From Acetobacteraceae bacterium (GTDB lineage Bacteria; Pseudomonadota; Alphaproteobacteria; Acetobacterales; Acetobacteraceae), in NCBI GenBank assembly GCA_039613835.1, contig CP154827.1, forward strand, positions 62,001-126,000: DNA of 64,000 nucleotides. The letters run 5' to 3'. The notes under the pieces were generated by a model. It was not told the DNA's origin and searched no databases. It saw only the letters and a program-made list of their open reading frames with translations. Made by a program: the position numbers and the translations under genes. Of this stretch, positions 20,502 through 29,815 are shown in pieces (position 1 is the first letter of the stretch; every line of letters starts with the position of its first letter).

Positions 20502-20744
20502 TCATCCGTCACGCCCTGTCGCGCCGCATGAGGCGAGCTCTGCCTCCAGATGCTTTAGGACGGCGAGACGCAATGTCGAGGCGAGGGACTGGTTCTGATC
20601 GCGTTCCGTATCGAATTTGACAATGATGCTGACCAGGGTGCGCTCACCCGCCATCTTTTGGAGACGCGCCCAAAAAGCGTTCTCCAGCGTGATGCTCGTG
20701 CGGTGGCCGTTTAATGAGAAGCTCTTTTTGACCAGTTGCGACAT
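20502..20744 (-). CDS. Ribbon-helix-helix domain protein
   Basis: An 80-residue protein, MSQLVKKSFSLNGHRTSITL, with a ribbon strand (KKSFSLNGHRTSITLE) and helices ENAFWARLQKMAGERTL...LASTLRLAVLKHLEAEL. This is the RHH_4-type layout common in alphaproteobacteria (GHRTSI-x-LE-x-x-FW). It is likely a DNA-binding regulator or antitoxin-like protein, with no toxin partner next to it. Intact; it precedes the exported-protein remnant by 38 bp on the same strand and lies 24 bp downstream of the queG remnant. Confidence 0.85.
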   Translation of the reverse strand: MSQLVKKSFSLNGHRTSITLENAFWARLQKMAGERTLVSIIVKFDTERDQNQSLASTLRLAVLKHLEAELASCGATGRDG

Positions 20745-20768
20745 AGGCGGATCCTCTTCGGCGCGGCT

Positions 20769-21855
20769 TCATTCAGAGCAGATTTCGCGGCTGCGCAGTC
20801 GCGTCCCGGCCCAGCGTGCCGTTTCAGTGATGACGGGGTCGGTATCATGTTGCAGACGCCACGTCTCCGGCAGCAGGGCGGGGCGGCCCGCATTGCCGAT
20901 GGCGATGAGGACATTGCGGATAAACCGGTTTCTGCCAATCCGTTTAATCGGGGAGTCTGAGAATGTCGTGCGGAATGCCGCATCGTCAAGGCGGGAAAGC
21001 GCCTGTAAGGTTGGTGCGACCAGGTCAGGCCGTGCGGTCAGCTTCATCTCCGCTGTCATTTGGGCAAAGCGGTTCCATGGGCAGACAGCGAGGCAATCAT
21101 CGCAACCATAAATACGGTTTCCGATCAAAGGGCGCAACGCCATGGGAATGGGGCCGTGATGCTCGATGGTGAGGTAGGAGATGCAGCGACGTGCGTCCAG
21201 CGCGTAAGGTTGTGGGAAAGCCCGGGTGGGGCACACATCCAGGCAGCGCGCGCAGGTGCCGCATTGCCCAGCCCGGTGCGGGCTCGGTTCAAGCAGGGTC
21301 GTGGTGTAAATTGTGCCAATAAAAAGCCATGACCCCTCATCCCGTGAGACAAGGTTTGTATGCTTGCCCTACCACCCCAGCCCGACTTGCGCGGCAAGGG
21401 GTTTTTCAGCGACGGGCGCCGTATCGACAAATACCTTTACCTGCGCATCCGGGTCATATTTGATGATCTGATTGGCCAGTTGCTTCAATCGGCCTTTAAC
21501 GACATCATGATAATCCCGATGGCGCGCATAGACGGAAATATTGCCGCAATCCGGTTTGTGCAAAGTCGCCAGTGCGTCTCCCTCCGGTGTGTAAGACAAG
21601 CCGAGACTGATGACGCTTTTCACCTCCGGCCAAAGGTGACGCGGCTGCGCACGGGCTTCCATATGATCTGCCATCCATGACATGGTGCCATGCCGCCCGG
21701 CAGCGACAAATTCCCGTAAGCGTGACAAGACGGTTTCGGGCAGATCGGCCGGGCGAAACCCACGCTGCTGAAGCCCAGTAAGGGGCCGCGTGATGCCGGA
21801 TGTGATCTTCCAGTGAGCGCGTCACGGCACGGGTGGAAGGTGGGGCTGCGGCCAT
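20769..21855 (-). pseudogene. queG: Epoxyqueuosine reductase QueG, nonsense plus N-terminal frameshifts
   Basis: QueG carries out the last step of queuosine synthesis, reducing epoxyqueuosine in tRNA with cobalamin and two [4Fe-4S] clusters. From about 21855 the start (MAAAPPSTRAVTRSLEDHIR) moves through three frames (near 21805 and 21750) before VLSRLREFVAAGRHGTMSWM. An in-frame TAG at 21369-21371 then interrupts [20 protein letters not shown]; glutamine is usual there, so CAG to TAG. The rest is complete: cluster motifs [13 protein letters not shown] and [17 protein letters not shown]. Stop at 20769. It lies directly downstream of the intact tgt and queA. Confidence 0.88.
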
Positions 21856-21866
21856 TCATCCAGCGA

Positions 21867-22982
21867 CTAGTCGCCGCGCCCCCAGTCATCACGCATCTTC
21901 CGGGCTGTCGCGTCGAACGTCCCGCCGATAATGGCAGCGCGCATCTTCTGCATCAGGCGCTGATAATAAGTGAGATTATGCCAGGTCAGAAGCATGGGCG
22001 CCAAAATTTCACCCGCGCGGAAAAGATGATGCAGATAAGCGCGACTATGCTTCGTGCAGGCGGGGCAGGGGCATGATGGGCTGATGGGGCGTAAATCTTC
22101 CGCATGGCAGGCATTACGCAAATTCAGTGTGCCGCGTTCCGTATAAGCGCGTGCCGTGCGCCCGGCGCGGGTTGGCATGACGCAATCAAACATATCAATG
22201 CCGCGCGCCACCGCGCCCAGCATATCATCCGGCGTGCCAACTCCCATCAGGTAGCGCGGTTTATCCGCGGGGAGGCGTGGGGCCGTGACATCCAGCGTCT
22301 GAAACATCAGCGCCTGACCTTCCCCAACCGCAAGCCCGCCAATCGCGTAACCTTCGAAACCGATATTCAACAAGGCTTTGACCGATTGCGCCCGTAATTC
22401 CGGCTCTGTCCCACCCTGCACAATGCCGAACTGCCCGTATCTCGGACGCGGCACAAATGCTTCGCGAGACCGGGCCGCCCAGCGCATGGAGCGTTCCATG
22501 GACTGGGCGAGATGCTCCGACGTTGCGGGCAAAGCCGGACATTCATCGAAAGCCATGGTGATGGTCGCGTCCAGCGCGTGTTGAATATCCGTGCTACTCT
22601 CCGGTGTCAGGCGATGCTTACTGCCATCAATATGGGAGTTGAACGTCACCCCGTCTTCGTCCAGCTTGCGCAGCGCGCCGAGTGACATGACCTGAAACCC
22701 GCCTGAATCGGTCAGAATGGGGCCGGGCCAGTCCATCATGCGGTGAAGCCCACCGAGTTTGCGCACGCGCTCAGCGCCGGGGCGCAGCATCAAATGATAG
22801 GTGTTGCCAAGGATGATGCCCGCACCTGTCGCGCGGACACTCTCCGCCATCATGGCCTTGACCGTGCCCATTGTCCCGACGGGCATGAAACTCGGGGTCG
22901 GAACATCACCATGCGCCGTTTGCAGAATGCCGGCACGTGCCTGGCCATCCTGCGCGATGGCGATCCATTGCATATCAGTCAT
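21867..22982 (-). CDS. tgt: tRNA-guanine transglycosylase
   Basis: Exchanges guanine-34 of GUN-anticodon tRNAs for preQ1. 371 residues, normal length, [20 protein letters not shown]. The first catalytic Asp is in [14 protein letters not shown], the nucleophile Asp in [20 protein letters not shown], and the zinc site in [20 protein letters not shown]. Intact. The start overlaps the queA stop by 8 bp, so the two are translated from one message; the next gene in that operon, queG, is dead. Confidence 0.96.
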   Translation of the reverse strand: MTDMQWIAIAQDGQARAGILQTAHGDVPTPSFMPVGTMGTVKAMMAESVRATGAGIILGNTYHLMLRPGAERVRKLGGLHRMMDWPGPILTDSGGFQVMSLGALRKLDEDGVTFNSHIDGSKHRLTPESSTDIQHALDATITMAFDECPALPATSEHLAQSMERSMRWAARSREAFVPRPRYGQFGIVQGGTEPELRAQSVKALLNIGFEGYAIGGLAVGEGQALMFQTLDVTAPRLPADKPRYLMGVGTPDDMLGAVARGIDMFDCVMPTRAGRTARAYTERGTLNLRNACHAEDLRPISPSCPCPACTKHSRAYLHHLFRAGEILAPMLLTWHNLTYYQRLMQKMRAAIIGGTFDATARKMRDDWGRGD

Positions 22983-24057
22983 AGCGGCTATCCTTGTGGC
23001 GAAAAATCAGACAGGCATCACCGTAGGAATAAAAGCGGAAACCCTCCGTGATGGCCTGTTGATAGGCCCGCTTCATCGTCTCTATCCCGGCGAAAGCCGA
23101 GACAAGCATAAATAAGGTTGATTTCGGCAGATGAAAATTGGTGAGAAGCACGTCCACCGCGCGAAAGCGATAGCCGGGTGTGATGAAGATCGACGTCTCC
23201 CCCCGCCATGCGGCGACCGTGCCATCCTTCGCCGTCGCGCTTTCCAGCAGGCGCAGGGCGGTGGTCCCGATGGCGATGACGCGGCCGCCCCGACGACGTG
23301 TTTCATTGATACGTTGCGCCGTTTCCATCGACACCTCACCCCATTCCGCATGCATGACATGTTGGGACAGGTCGTCACTCCGGACAGGCAGGAAGGTGCC
23401 CGCCCCGACATGGAGTGTCACTGTGCAACGTTGAGCACCGGCCGCGTCGATGGCGTCCAGAAGGGCGGGGGTGAAATGCAGCCCCGCTGTCGGTGCCGCG
23501 ACCGCGCCTTTCTCTCTCGAAAAAATTGTTTGATAATCGACGGCATCCTGTGCTGTCGGGCCGAAAGGCCGGGCGATATAAGGTGGCAGGGCCAGCGCCC
23601 CGCAGCGTGTCAGGAAAGCGTCAAATTCCGCGCCTTCTGCGGAAAAGCGCAGCACAACGCCGCCATCACCCTCATTTGAAATGATCTCAGCCGAGACGTT
23701 GTCATCTGAAAATGTCAGTTGATCGCCCGCATGGAGCCGCCGCGCGTTGCGCGCCAGGGCGTGCCAGCTTCCATCGGGCAGGATGCGATCAAGGGTAATC
23801 CCGATTTTCGCATGACCCCGCATTGTGTCGAGGCGCGCTTTGATGACTTCGGTATCATTCGCCACGACAAGGTCGCCGGGGCGGAGGAATTTAGGGAAAT
23901 CCCTCACAGTCGCGGTCGGCAGTTTATCGGGCAAGGGGGCGTTGGCGGTGTCTGGCGTTGGTATGACAAGAAGGCGCGCGGCCTCACGCGGTCGCGCAGG
24001 CGACGCTGCAATATTTTCGGGAGGAAGGTGGAAATCAAAATCGGCCGTCCGCATCAT
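22975..24057 (-). CDS. queA: S-adenosylmethionine:tRNA ribosyltransferase-isomerase
   Basis: Transfers the ribosyl moiety of SAM to preQ1-tRNA, giving epoxyqueuosine. 360 residues starting [20 protein letters not shown]; conserved segments include [67 protein letters not shown] (quoted in parts), [30 protein letters not shown] and the end YGDACLIFR. Intact, upstream of and overlapping tgt. Confidence 0.96.
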   Translation of the reverse strand: MMRTADFDFHLPPENIAASPARPREAARLLVIPTPDTANAPLPDKLPTATVRDFPKFLRPGDLVVANDTEVIKARLDTMRGHAKIGITLDRILPDGSWHALARNARRLHAGDQLTFSDDNVSAEIISNEGDGGVVLRFSAEGAEFDAFLTRCGALALPPYIARPFGPTAQDAVDYQTIFSREKGAVAAPTAGLHFTPALLDAIDAAGAQRCTVTLHVGAGTFLPVRSDDLSQHVMHAEWGEVSMETAQRINETRRRGGRVIAIGTTALRLLESATAKDGTVAAWRGETSIFITPGYRFRAVDVLLTNFHLPKSTLFMLVSAFAGIETMKRAYQQAITEGFRFYSYGDACLIFRHKDSRYD

Positions 24058-24389
24058 GCCGCTCGTTTAGGCTGAAAGTCACGGTAAATGCCAGCTTAAA
24101 ACGCTCCGCGCCTGATGCGGCATCGGGTTAGACGGTGCCTGCGATCGGCATGAGATGCGGGGCGATGACGTGTTGTAGCTGTTTTCAACGCGCCTGAAAA
24201 GGTGACGATCGCTGAAGGGTGGAGGCCGATTTTGTGGACAATGACGGGTAGAGGGCAGAAGCTGGCAGCAAGTCCGGGCGCACCCTCAATGCCTTTCCGC
24301 TCGACACGAGTTTCGTTGTGGGAACGTCAAAACTTCTATAATCTCAAAAACTGAGCGTCGATTATTAACGACGTTTGGAGGGAAATAAC
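24058..24389. other. 332-bp gap between queA and the 24390 microprotein
   Basis: No gene seen. It holds the divergent promoters: a TATAAT at 24337-24342 points toward the microprotein. The queA-proximal 200 bp show no supportable structure. Confidence 0.5.
24313..24342 (+). promoter_or_regulatory. Sigma-70-like promoter of the 24390 microprotein
   Basis: A perfect -10 TATAAT (24337-24342) with TCGTTG 18 bp upstream (24313-24318) or TTGTGG 15 bp upstream (24316-24321). A ribosome site GGAGGG lies just before the ATG at 24390. Confidence 0.6.
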
Positions 24390-24614
24390 ATGTCATACGC
24401 TTTATTGGATGCGACGCGTGTCGCCAAAGCTGCGAAGATGTCGCTGGTCGCGCTGGGCCAGGTTAAAGAGCCATCAGAAGCGCATCTCCGCCGGAAAACT
24501 CTGGTTGAACGTGTCCGGGCCTAGGCGGAAGCGGCCGCCTGCACGCAAGGCCCGAATGGCAACCTCATTACCCTGACGTCGGAGGAATTCTGGCTGATCA
24601 GTGAAAACTGGTGA
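24390..24614 (+). CDS. Microprotein with an amber codon at position 45 (44 aa, or 74 aa if read through)
   Basis: ATG at 24390 after TTGGAGGGAAATAAC gives MSYALLDATRVAKAAKMSLV...LVERVRA, then TAG at 24522-24524, then in the same frame AEAAACTQGPNGNLITLTSE and EFWLISENW to TGA 24612-24614. The part after TAG still looks coding, so the 74-codon form was probably the original protein (CAG to TAG fits). The strong promoter and ribosome site suggest the gene was well expressed. I do not recognise the family; the helix-rich start and the short polar tail give no function. A functional 44-residue product remains possible. Confidence 0.5.
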
Positions 24615-24616
24615 TG

Positions 24617-25650
24617 TCAGGCGCGCTTCTCAGGCTTTTCTGACAGTTCCGGTGGGAGCAACCGCGCCAGCCCCATGGCAAGCGGCAGCGTGGTCGCGCG
24701 CACGGTGAAAAGTCGGAATATCTGCATGGCCATAACAAAGCCCCGATCGACCGGAAGCGACATAGCAATGATCGCGACCGAATCTGACCCGCTAGGGCTG
24801 GTCGCGAGATAGGCGGCAAGGTAGCTTGTATGCATCAGCTTCGCGATCGGCCAGGCGATGATCAAAATCAGATTTGCCGTGACCACCGCCGGTAAGGCGC
24901 GCCAGGCATGGTGCATCGCTTTGCGCGTGAAGCGCCCCAATAACCCAGCCAAGGGCCAGGTAATTCGGCGCGAGCAGCCATAAAGGCAGATCAGCTGTTT
25001 TGCCGGTATAAGTTTGCGCGACGATGGCGATGAAAAGGCTCAGCAACATCGGCGCGGAGGGCAGGCGCAATCGCCCCCCGATCACGACGGCGATGACAAA
25101 AACAATCAATGTCTGAAGCAGGGAGCCGGGAGATTGCATGGTCAACCACACGGGCGGCGTGTGGCCGGTCATGTAATGATGCCCGACCGTCGTCGTCAAA
25201 CAGGCGACAAGGGTGACCCGCATATAGGCCATGAAGGCCACAAGGCGCTGATCCGCATTGAAGGCTTCACATAAAAGCACCATCGTGCTGGCAGAGCCGG
25301 GCGACGCGCCCCAAAGCGCCGTGCTGCCTGGAAGAATCTGCATTCGCGCCAGGACGTAACCGATGATATAGCTGAGCACGATGACCGAAAAAACACCGAC
25401 CACGAAAATCGGCCATTGGGAGGCGATTTCCTTCAGATAATCGAGATGCAGGGTGTGGACCATCAACAGCCCGACCACACTGCGCCACGACAAAGGCCGA
25501 CTGAGGGACCGCAATCATCCGATCGAACGAGGCAAATATAACGGCCGATATGATCGCGCCGATAAGCAAAGCTGCAGGAAGCTGGATGTAAAAGAGAATT
25601 GTTGTCGCAAGAGCTGAGGTGGCGGCGAGAAGAATAAAGTTTTTCAGCTT
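24617..25650 (-). pseudogene. AbrB-family membrane protein (putative transporter), two frameshifts
   Basis: A multi-helix membrane protein of the AbrB/'ammonia monooxygenase' family. The N-terminal frame reads KLKNFILLAATSALATTILF and LLIGAIISAVIFASFDRMIA, with no clear start codon. Near 25480 one base is missing (AFVVAQ|SVVGLLM) and the next frame gives the long middle, including GYVLARMQILPGSTALWGAS and PGSASTMVLL. Near 24940 a further shift leads to TRKAMHHAWRALPAVVTANL...ATSPSGSDSVAIIAMSLPVD, the duplicated gate motif, ending at 24617. Substrate unknown. It is convergent with the microprotein (2 bp apart). Confidence 0.78.
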
Positions 25651-25792
25651 ATCACTCCTGGACGGCGATAAGTGCGCGCGTCTCTCATTTAAAAGGCCGC
25701 GTCCCGAATGGCTTCAGGCCGCATTTCCGTTTCAGGCCAGGCGCGGCGCGACGGAGTGTTGTACACGCGACACCTCTTATGAGGAATACGCG

Positions 25793-26329
25793 CTACGAAG
25801 TGGGACGTTTGCGGAACGCATCCAGTCGAACGATCTGCGCATCGCCATCACTGGCTGCCGACACGGCTTCTGCTGTTGTATCTTCCGGCGTTGCCTCAGT
25901 CGACAAATCGTCGGCAGCCAGTGATGGCGATGCGACCGGCTGAAAGCCCAGCGCGACGCCGACAGAGGGGTCGGTAAAGCCGGCGATTGCGCCGAATGGA
26001 ATCGATAATTTGCTGGCAACACAACCAAAGGAGAGCCCAACTGTGAGGCGGCGTGCCTCCCGATCAACATTGAGGTCCCAGAATTGATGTTGCAGCACGA
26101 TCGTCATCTCTTTTGGATATTGGGCACGAAGCGCTGCGGGGATGTCGACGCGCGAATCACCGGTCTGGAAAGCGATGTAAAAATGATGCTCACCCGGCAA
26201 CCCATTAGCCTGCGCGAATTCAAGGGCGCGTATCATGACCTCGCGATAGGAGTCTTCCAGCCATTTATCATAAGGAAGGAGGCTCGTCGGTAGGTCGCCC
26301 TGGCCATTATCGTCGGAAAAATCGCTCAT
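25793..26329 (-). CDS. sspB: ClpXP adaptor SspB (alphaproteobacterial type)
   Basis: Tethers ssrA-tagged proteins to ClpXP for degradation. 178 residues; the folded part is clear: LLPYDKWLEDSYREVMIRAL, GLPGEHHFYIAFQTG, YPKEMTIVLQHQFWDLNVDR, VASKLSIPFGAIAGFTDPSV. It then has a flexible acidic linker and a C-terminal tail AQIVRLDAFRKRP, the ClpX-binding (XB) tail pattern. Start at 26329. It lies immediately downstream of ssrA on the same strand, so adaptor and tag are neighbours. Intact. Confidence 0.92.
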   Translation of the reverse strand: MSDFSDDNGQGDLPTSLLPYDKWLEDSYREVMIRALEFAQANGLPGEHHFYIAFQTGDSRVDIPAALRAQYPKEMTIVLQHQFWDLNVDREARRLTVGLSFGCVASKLSIPFGAIAGFTDPSVGVALGFQPVASPSLAADDLSTEATPEDTTAEAVSAASDGDAQIVRLDAFRKRPTS

Positions 26330-26374
26330 TGCAGGTTGCCCATGTCATCTTGTCTTGAGCCTGTAAAGGACGGG

Positions 26375-26698
26375 GCCACCTTACACCAAAGGCAACCCAT
26401 TTGTTAAGTCACCTGATTGTGGGAGGCTTCTGTTGCCCGGTGCCTCCCGAACCGCGCTTATCGCTTATGCAGCGACAGCGAGCACCTTTGAGTTGTCATT
26501 GGCACTTGTAAGTTAGCCCGATAACGGCGGTACAATGCCGAGCAAAAGACAAGTCTTTACCACGCACGTCGAGACTGTTTCGTCCCCATTGACCGCGGAG
26601 GGGCGGTTATCTGGTGGAGACGCCGGGCACTGCCCCCGGGTCCGTAACGATTATTCCACTTACCGTTTATCGCCATAGCCAAGGGTTTCCCCTCCGGC
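26375..26698 (-). ncRNA. ssrA: tmRNA, circularly permuted two-piece type
   Basis: On the minus strand the acceptor piece comes first: it ends CCCGGCGTCTCCACCA with the CCA at 26612-26614. After a 24-nt intervening segment (26588-26611) the coding piece begins GGGGACGAAACAGTCTCGAC at 26587. GGGGACG pairs with CGTCTCC to form the acceptor stem (one G-U). The tag reading frame at 26503-26465 is GCC AAT GAC AAC TCA AAG GTG CTC..., that is ANDNSKVLAVAA and TAA. This reversed order is the alphaproteobacterial arrangement. AACCC near 26685 can pair with GGGTT near 26395, which sets the approximate outer limits; exact processed ends are inferred. Confidence 0.92.
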
Positions 26699-26704
26699 GC
26701 GATG

Positions 26705-26733
26705 ATTATAAGTGTTCGATATGCGAAACACAA
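26705..26733 (-). promoter_or_regulatory. ssrA promoter
   Basis: On the minus strand TTGTGT (26733-26728), a 17-bp spacer and TATAAT (26710-26705). Transcription would begin near 26698, which matches the predicted start of the tmRNA precursor. Confidence 0.8.
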
Positions 26734-26828
26734 GCACGATGCATCTACGTCACACGCGCCCTAAAAAAATCCGGCCCGCATGAGGGTATGATATTGGTCA
26801 TCAAGCAAAAAACGTGTAGCGTCATGCC

Positions 26829-27737
26829 ATGGCACTTTCTCCCGAACACATCGCCGAGATCGAAGCGCAACGCCGCACGCCCTCCGAAACGCTTCGACCC
26901 AGTGTCGCGGCGCTGGAGGCTATCCTCTATAAACCCTTCCAGGTGCTCGATCACGGCTTCGTGCGGGTGATCGATTATATGGGTGATGATTCGGCCATCG
27001 TGCAGGCGGCACGCGTTTCCTATGGGCGAGGCACAAAGAAGGTGCTCGAGGATCGCGGCCTGATCCGCTACCTCATGCGGCATCGCCACTCAACGCCGTT
27101 TGAGATGTGTGAAATCAAATTTCACATCAAATTGCCGGTCTTTATCGCGCGTCAGTGGATTCGCCACCGCACCGCTAACGTCAATGAATATTCCGCGCGT
27201 TACTCCATTCTTGACCGAGAATTTTACATTCCTGCGCCGGATCAGCTTGCGCAGCAAAGCAAGGTCAACCGTCAGGGGCGTGGCGAGGTGCTTCCGCCGG
27301 ATCAGGCGGCAAAAGTGCTCGACATTCTGCGCGAGGATGCGCAGCGTTGTTACGCCCATTATGAGGAAATGCTTGATCCGGACGGCCATAATGTCGCGCG
27401 TGAGCTGGCCCGAATGAATTTGACGCTCAACACCTATACCCAATGGTATTGGAAAATTGATCTCAATAACCTCATGCATTTCCTCAGCCTGCGGATTGAT
27501 GCACATGCGCAATATGAGATCCGGGCTTATGCAGAAGTCATGACGGAAATTCTGTCGGCCTGGGTCCCCAATGCTGCCGAGGCTTTTCAGGATTATCGCG
27601 TCGGCGCACATATATTTTCTGCCTCCATGCTGTCCGTTCTGCGTCGGCAATTGCAGGGTGAAAAGGTCACGGTCAAGAATTCCGGTCTGTCGAAGCGGGA
27701 ATGGCAGGATATGCAGGATGCATTGCAAGCGGGTTAA
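26829..27737 (+). CDS. thyX: Flavin-dependent thymidylate synthase
   Basis: Makes dTMP from dUMP using methylene-tetrahydrofolate and FAD. 302 residues starting [20 protein letters not shown]. The ThyX signature is present as [19 protein letters not shown] (RHR-x7-S), with [11 protein letters not shown] upstream and the C-terminal [20 protein letters not shown]. Intact. It is divergent from ssrA. The following 52-residue membrane protein starts 7 bp after the stop and is probably co-transcribed. Confidence 0.95.
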   Translation: MALSPEHIAEIEAQRRTPSETLRPSVAALEAILYKPFQVLDHGFVRVIDYMGDDSAIVQAARVSYGRGTKKVLEDRGLIRYLMRHRHSTPFEMCEIKFHIKLPVFIARQWIRHRTANVNEYSARYSILDREFYIPAPDQLAQQSKVNRQGRGEVLPPDQAAKVLDILREDAQRCYAHYEEMLDPDGHNVARELARMNLTLNTYTQWYWKIDLNNLMHFLSLRIDAHAQYEIRAYAEVMTEILSAWVPNAAEAFQDYRVGAHIFSASMLSVLRRQLQGEKVTVKNSGLSKREWQDMQDALQAG

Positions 27738-27744
27738 GCAGGAG

Positions 27745-27903
27745 ATGTCGGACCTCAAACATCTCTTCCGCAATCCGCCCGACATCCCGCCGGATGATGG
27801 CCCGCCCCGCGCGCCGAGCTACAAGCTTCTCGTCGTCATGGCACTGGCATTGATCGCCATATGGGCGGGGATACATTTTTTCTGGCCGATCCCCCGATCG
27901 TAA
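27745..27903 (+). CDS. 52-residue single-pass membrane protein downstream of thyX
   Basis: ATG at 27745, seven bases after the thyX stop, with GGAG immediately before it. The product MSDLKHLFRNPPDIPPDDGP... has a proline-rich cytoplasmic start and one helix (LLVVMALALIAIWAGIHFFW) ending in PIPRS. Function unknown; the position suggests coupling to thyX. Confidence 0.6.
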   Translation: MSDLKHLFRNPPDIPPDDGPPRAPSYKLLVVMALALIAIWAGIHFFWPIPRS

Positions 27904-28040
27904 TCACCTTACTGCACGTTGTCTCCGCGCGACATTTATCGTGGTCCCAACGTGACGGCAGTCTCGGCAGGATTGACAAATTTCGGCATGACGTGTCGGA
28001 TGAGCGCGTTCCCTACAAGTACAAATAAGGAGATCCAGCC
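27904..28040. other. Short coding-like stretch, possibly a gene end, before the transglycosylase
   Basis: One frame ends GRIDKFRHDVSDERVPYKYK at TAA 28026-28028 and looks protein-like, but no start or upstream part can be assigned. AGGAG overlapping that stop appears to be the ribosome site of the next gene. Confidence 0.3.
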
Positions 28041-28703
28041 ATATCGGGGTCGGGTCGACACGCATCAAATTTCAATAGCCGTGCCCCTCTCAGGCATGCC
28101 GCATGGCTTGCCTGTTTCGGCGTCGTTTTTCTATTCATGACGGGCTGCGTGCCATCTCCTCCCTCCCACCCGGAAAATATATGCGCAATTTTCAAGGAAA
28201 AGCGCAGTTGGTATCGGGCGGCGATCAGGCAGGAGAAGAAATCGGGCGTGCCGCTCAACGTGCCGATGGCAATCATCCATCAGGAATCGGGTTTCCACAG
28301 TAACCTGCACACGCAACGTACTTACTTCTTATGGGTGATCCCGTGGGGGCACATCACATCGGCCTACGGCTACCCACAGGCGCAGAATGGTGCATGGGCG
28401 GATTATGAGCGGGCGAATGATACAAGTGGCAGCCGGGAGGACTTCGAAGATTCGCTCAAATTCATCAATTGGTATGTGACGGAGACGCGTCGTACCAATC
28501 ACGTGCCCGTTTATGACGCGCGCCGCCAATATCTCGCCTATCATGAAGGGTGGGGCGGTTATCAAAAAGGCACATATCGTCGAAAATCATGGTTGGTGCG
28601 TGTGGCGCGCAATGTTGGCGGCCGCGCCGCGCGATATCGGCGCCAATTTGCCCGATGTCGTGAGTCGCTTAAGGAACATGGTTTCTGGAGCTGGTTATTC
28701 TGA
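28041..28703 (+). CDS. Lytic transglycosylase-like lipoprotein (start codon in doubt: ATA at the expected position)
   Basis: From the ATG at 28137 the protein reads MTGCVPSPPSHPENICAIFK, so the lipobox Cys comes only three residues after Met. The same open frame extends upstream through a good signal peptide (HAAWLACFGVVFLF) to a codon ATA at 28041 placed eight bases after AGGAG, where ATG would be expected. The enzyme part matches SLT-type peptidoglycan lyases: MAIIHQESGFHSN with the catalytic Glu, WVIPWGHITSAYGYPQAQNG, DSLKFINWYVTETR, YLAYHEGWGGYQKGTYRRKS. The domain is intact, so either initiation at ATA is weak or an ATG to ATA change has nearly silenced the gene. Confidence 0.72.
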   Translation: MSGSGRHASNFNSRAPLRHAAWLACFGVVFLFMTGCVPSPPSHPENICAIFKEKRSWYRAAIRQEKKSGVPLNVPMAIIHQESGFHSNLHTQRTYFLWVIPWGHITSAYGYPQAQNGAWADYERANDTSGSREDFEDSLKFINWYVTETRRTNHVPVYDARRQYLAYHEGWGGYQKGTYRRKSWLVRVARNVGGRAARYRRQFARCRESLKEHGFWSWLF

Positions 28704-28752
28704 GTCTGAGATGGCCGGGTAACTCTCTTAATCAGGCGTTTCGCGCCCCCTC

Positions 28753-29672
28753 TCAGGCGACTTTTTGACAGCCCTCCGGGGTGTGCTGCCGCAGGAAAGC
28801 ACCAAACTCCATGAAAGTCTGCTGTCGCGGGTCTGACGCGCGCCAGACCACGCCTATCTGGCGGCCACCTTCCGAGACAGGGAGGCAGGAAATCAAGCCT
28901 TCCCACTCTGTCCGATGTTGCAATGCCAATTTGGGGATCAATGAATATCCTTCCCCGGCACCAATCATATGCCACAACATTTCGAAGCTGGTGGCGAGGC
29001 GACGACTTTCCCCACCGGATGATTGACAGAGGGAGAGGGCCTGATCGCGTAGGCAATGCTCATCCTCAAGCAGGAGGAGATCGTTGCCGCGCAAACTGTT
29101 AATGTCAACACGCGGCTTGCGTGCCAGCGGATGATTTTTGGGGAAGACCGCCTCAAAAGGCTCATGGAAAAGCGGTAGAGACTGAAGGTTCGTCTGGTCG
29201 CAGGGGAGGGTGGCAAGGACGATATCCAGCTCAGTCTGCGCCAACCTCTCCAGCGATTTATCGATCAGGCCCTCCGTTAATTGCAGCTGAAGCTGAGGGT
29301 ATTTCTCCCGAATCAGGGGGATCAGGCGCGGGACATAATAAGGGCCGAGCGTCGCAATAACCCCGATGCGCAAAACACCTTCCAACGGCCCATCAAGTGA
29401 GCGCGCCATCTCCACCATGTCGTGGCGGCCGCCACGACATGGCGAGCGAAATGGATGATCCGCGCCCCATCCGGCGTGGGCGCGACATGACGGCGTGTGC
29501 GCTCAAAGAGCTGGACATTGAGAAACGCTTCCAGCTTGCGCACCTGCTCGGACAGTCCCGCCTGGCTGACGCCGCAGCGTTCAGCCGCGCGGGAGAAATT
29601 TCGCAGATCATCGACAGCGACAATATATTCAATATCGCGCAGGGAAAGTCCGGAGAGCGTCATATAGGTCAT
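28753..29672 (-). pseudogene. oxyR: OxyR, LysR-type peroxide regulator, frameshifted at a perfect palindrome
   Basis: Transcribed away from ahpC. The N-terminal winged helix is intact (LSLRDIEYIVAVDDLRNFSR, CGVSQAGLSEQVRKLEAFLN). The frame is lost at about 29430, inside a 28-bp perfect palindrome; after it another frame resumes MVEMARSLDGPLEGVLRIGV, GPYYVPRLIPLIREKYPQLQ and the regulatory domain, with Cys in LLLLEDEHCLRDQALSLCQS matching the OxyR peroxide-sensing pair. Ends at 28753. Divergent location from ahpC supports the assignment. The pseudogene cannot make a linked DNA-binding and sensing protein. Confidence 0.9.
29415..29442. repeat. 28-bp perfect palindrome inside the oxyR remnant
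   Basis: CCATGTCGTGGCGG is followed immediately by its exact reverse complement. It coincides with the frame loss in oxyR. Perfect, loop-free palindromes in a coding region are typical products of template switching at a quasi-palindrome. Confidence 0.85.
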
Positions 29673-29706
29673 TGTGACAGGCTACATCTATTTAAAATTA
29701 TTTACA

Positions 29707-29743
29707 AACGGTTTTGTCTATCAAACTCATCGATATAAACTGT
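29707..29743 (+). promoter_or_regulatory. Candidate OxyR-binding site between oxyR and ahpC
   Basis: Spacing and bases fit the tetrad pattern ATAG-N7-CTAT-N7-ATAG-N7-CTAT at 12 of 16 positions: AACG (29707), CTAT (29718), ATCG (29729), CTGT (29740). The position in the oxyR/ahpC divergent region fits. Confidence 0.4.
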
Positions 29744-29815
29744 TTCCCAACCATGTCCATACGTGGGATGAAAGGGTCGTTAAACAACGATGATGTGTTT
29801 AAAGGGAGCAAAGAT

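Noticed and set aside
25619..25924. 101-codon plus-strand ORF between the AbrB remnant and sspB
   Set aside because: Mostly antisense to sspB and the intergenic DNA; no ribosome site or family similarity.
26614..26970. 118-codon ORF on the plus strand (METPGTAPGSVTIIPL...)
   Set aside because: It is the antisense of the tmRNA acceptor piece and runs into thyX in another frame.
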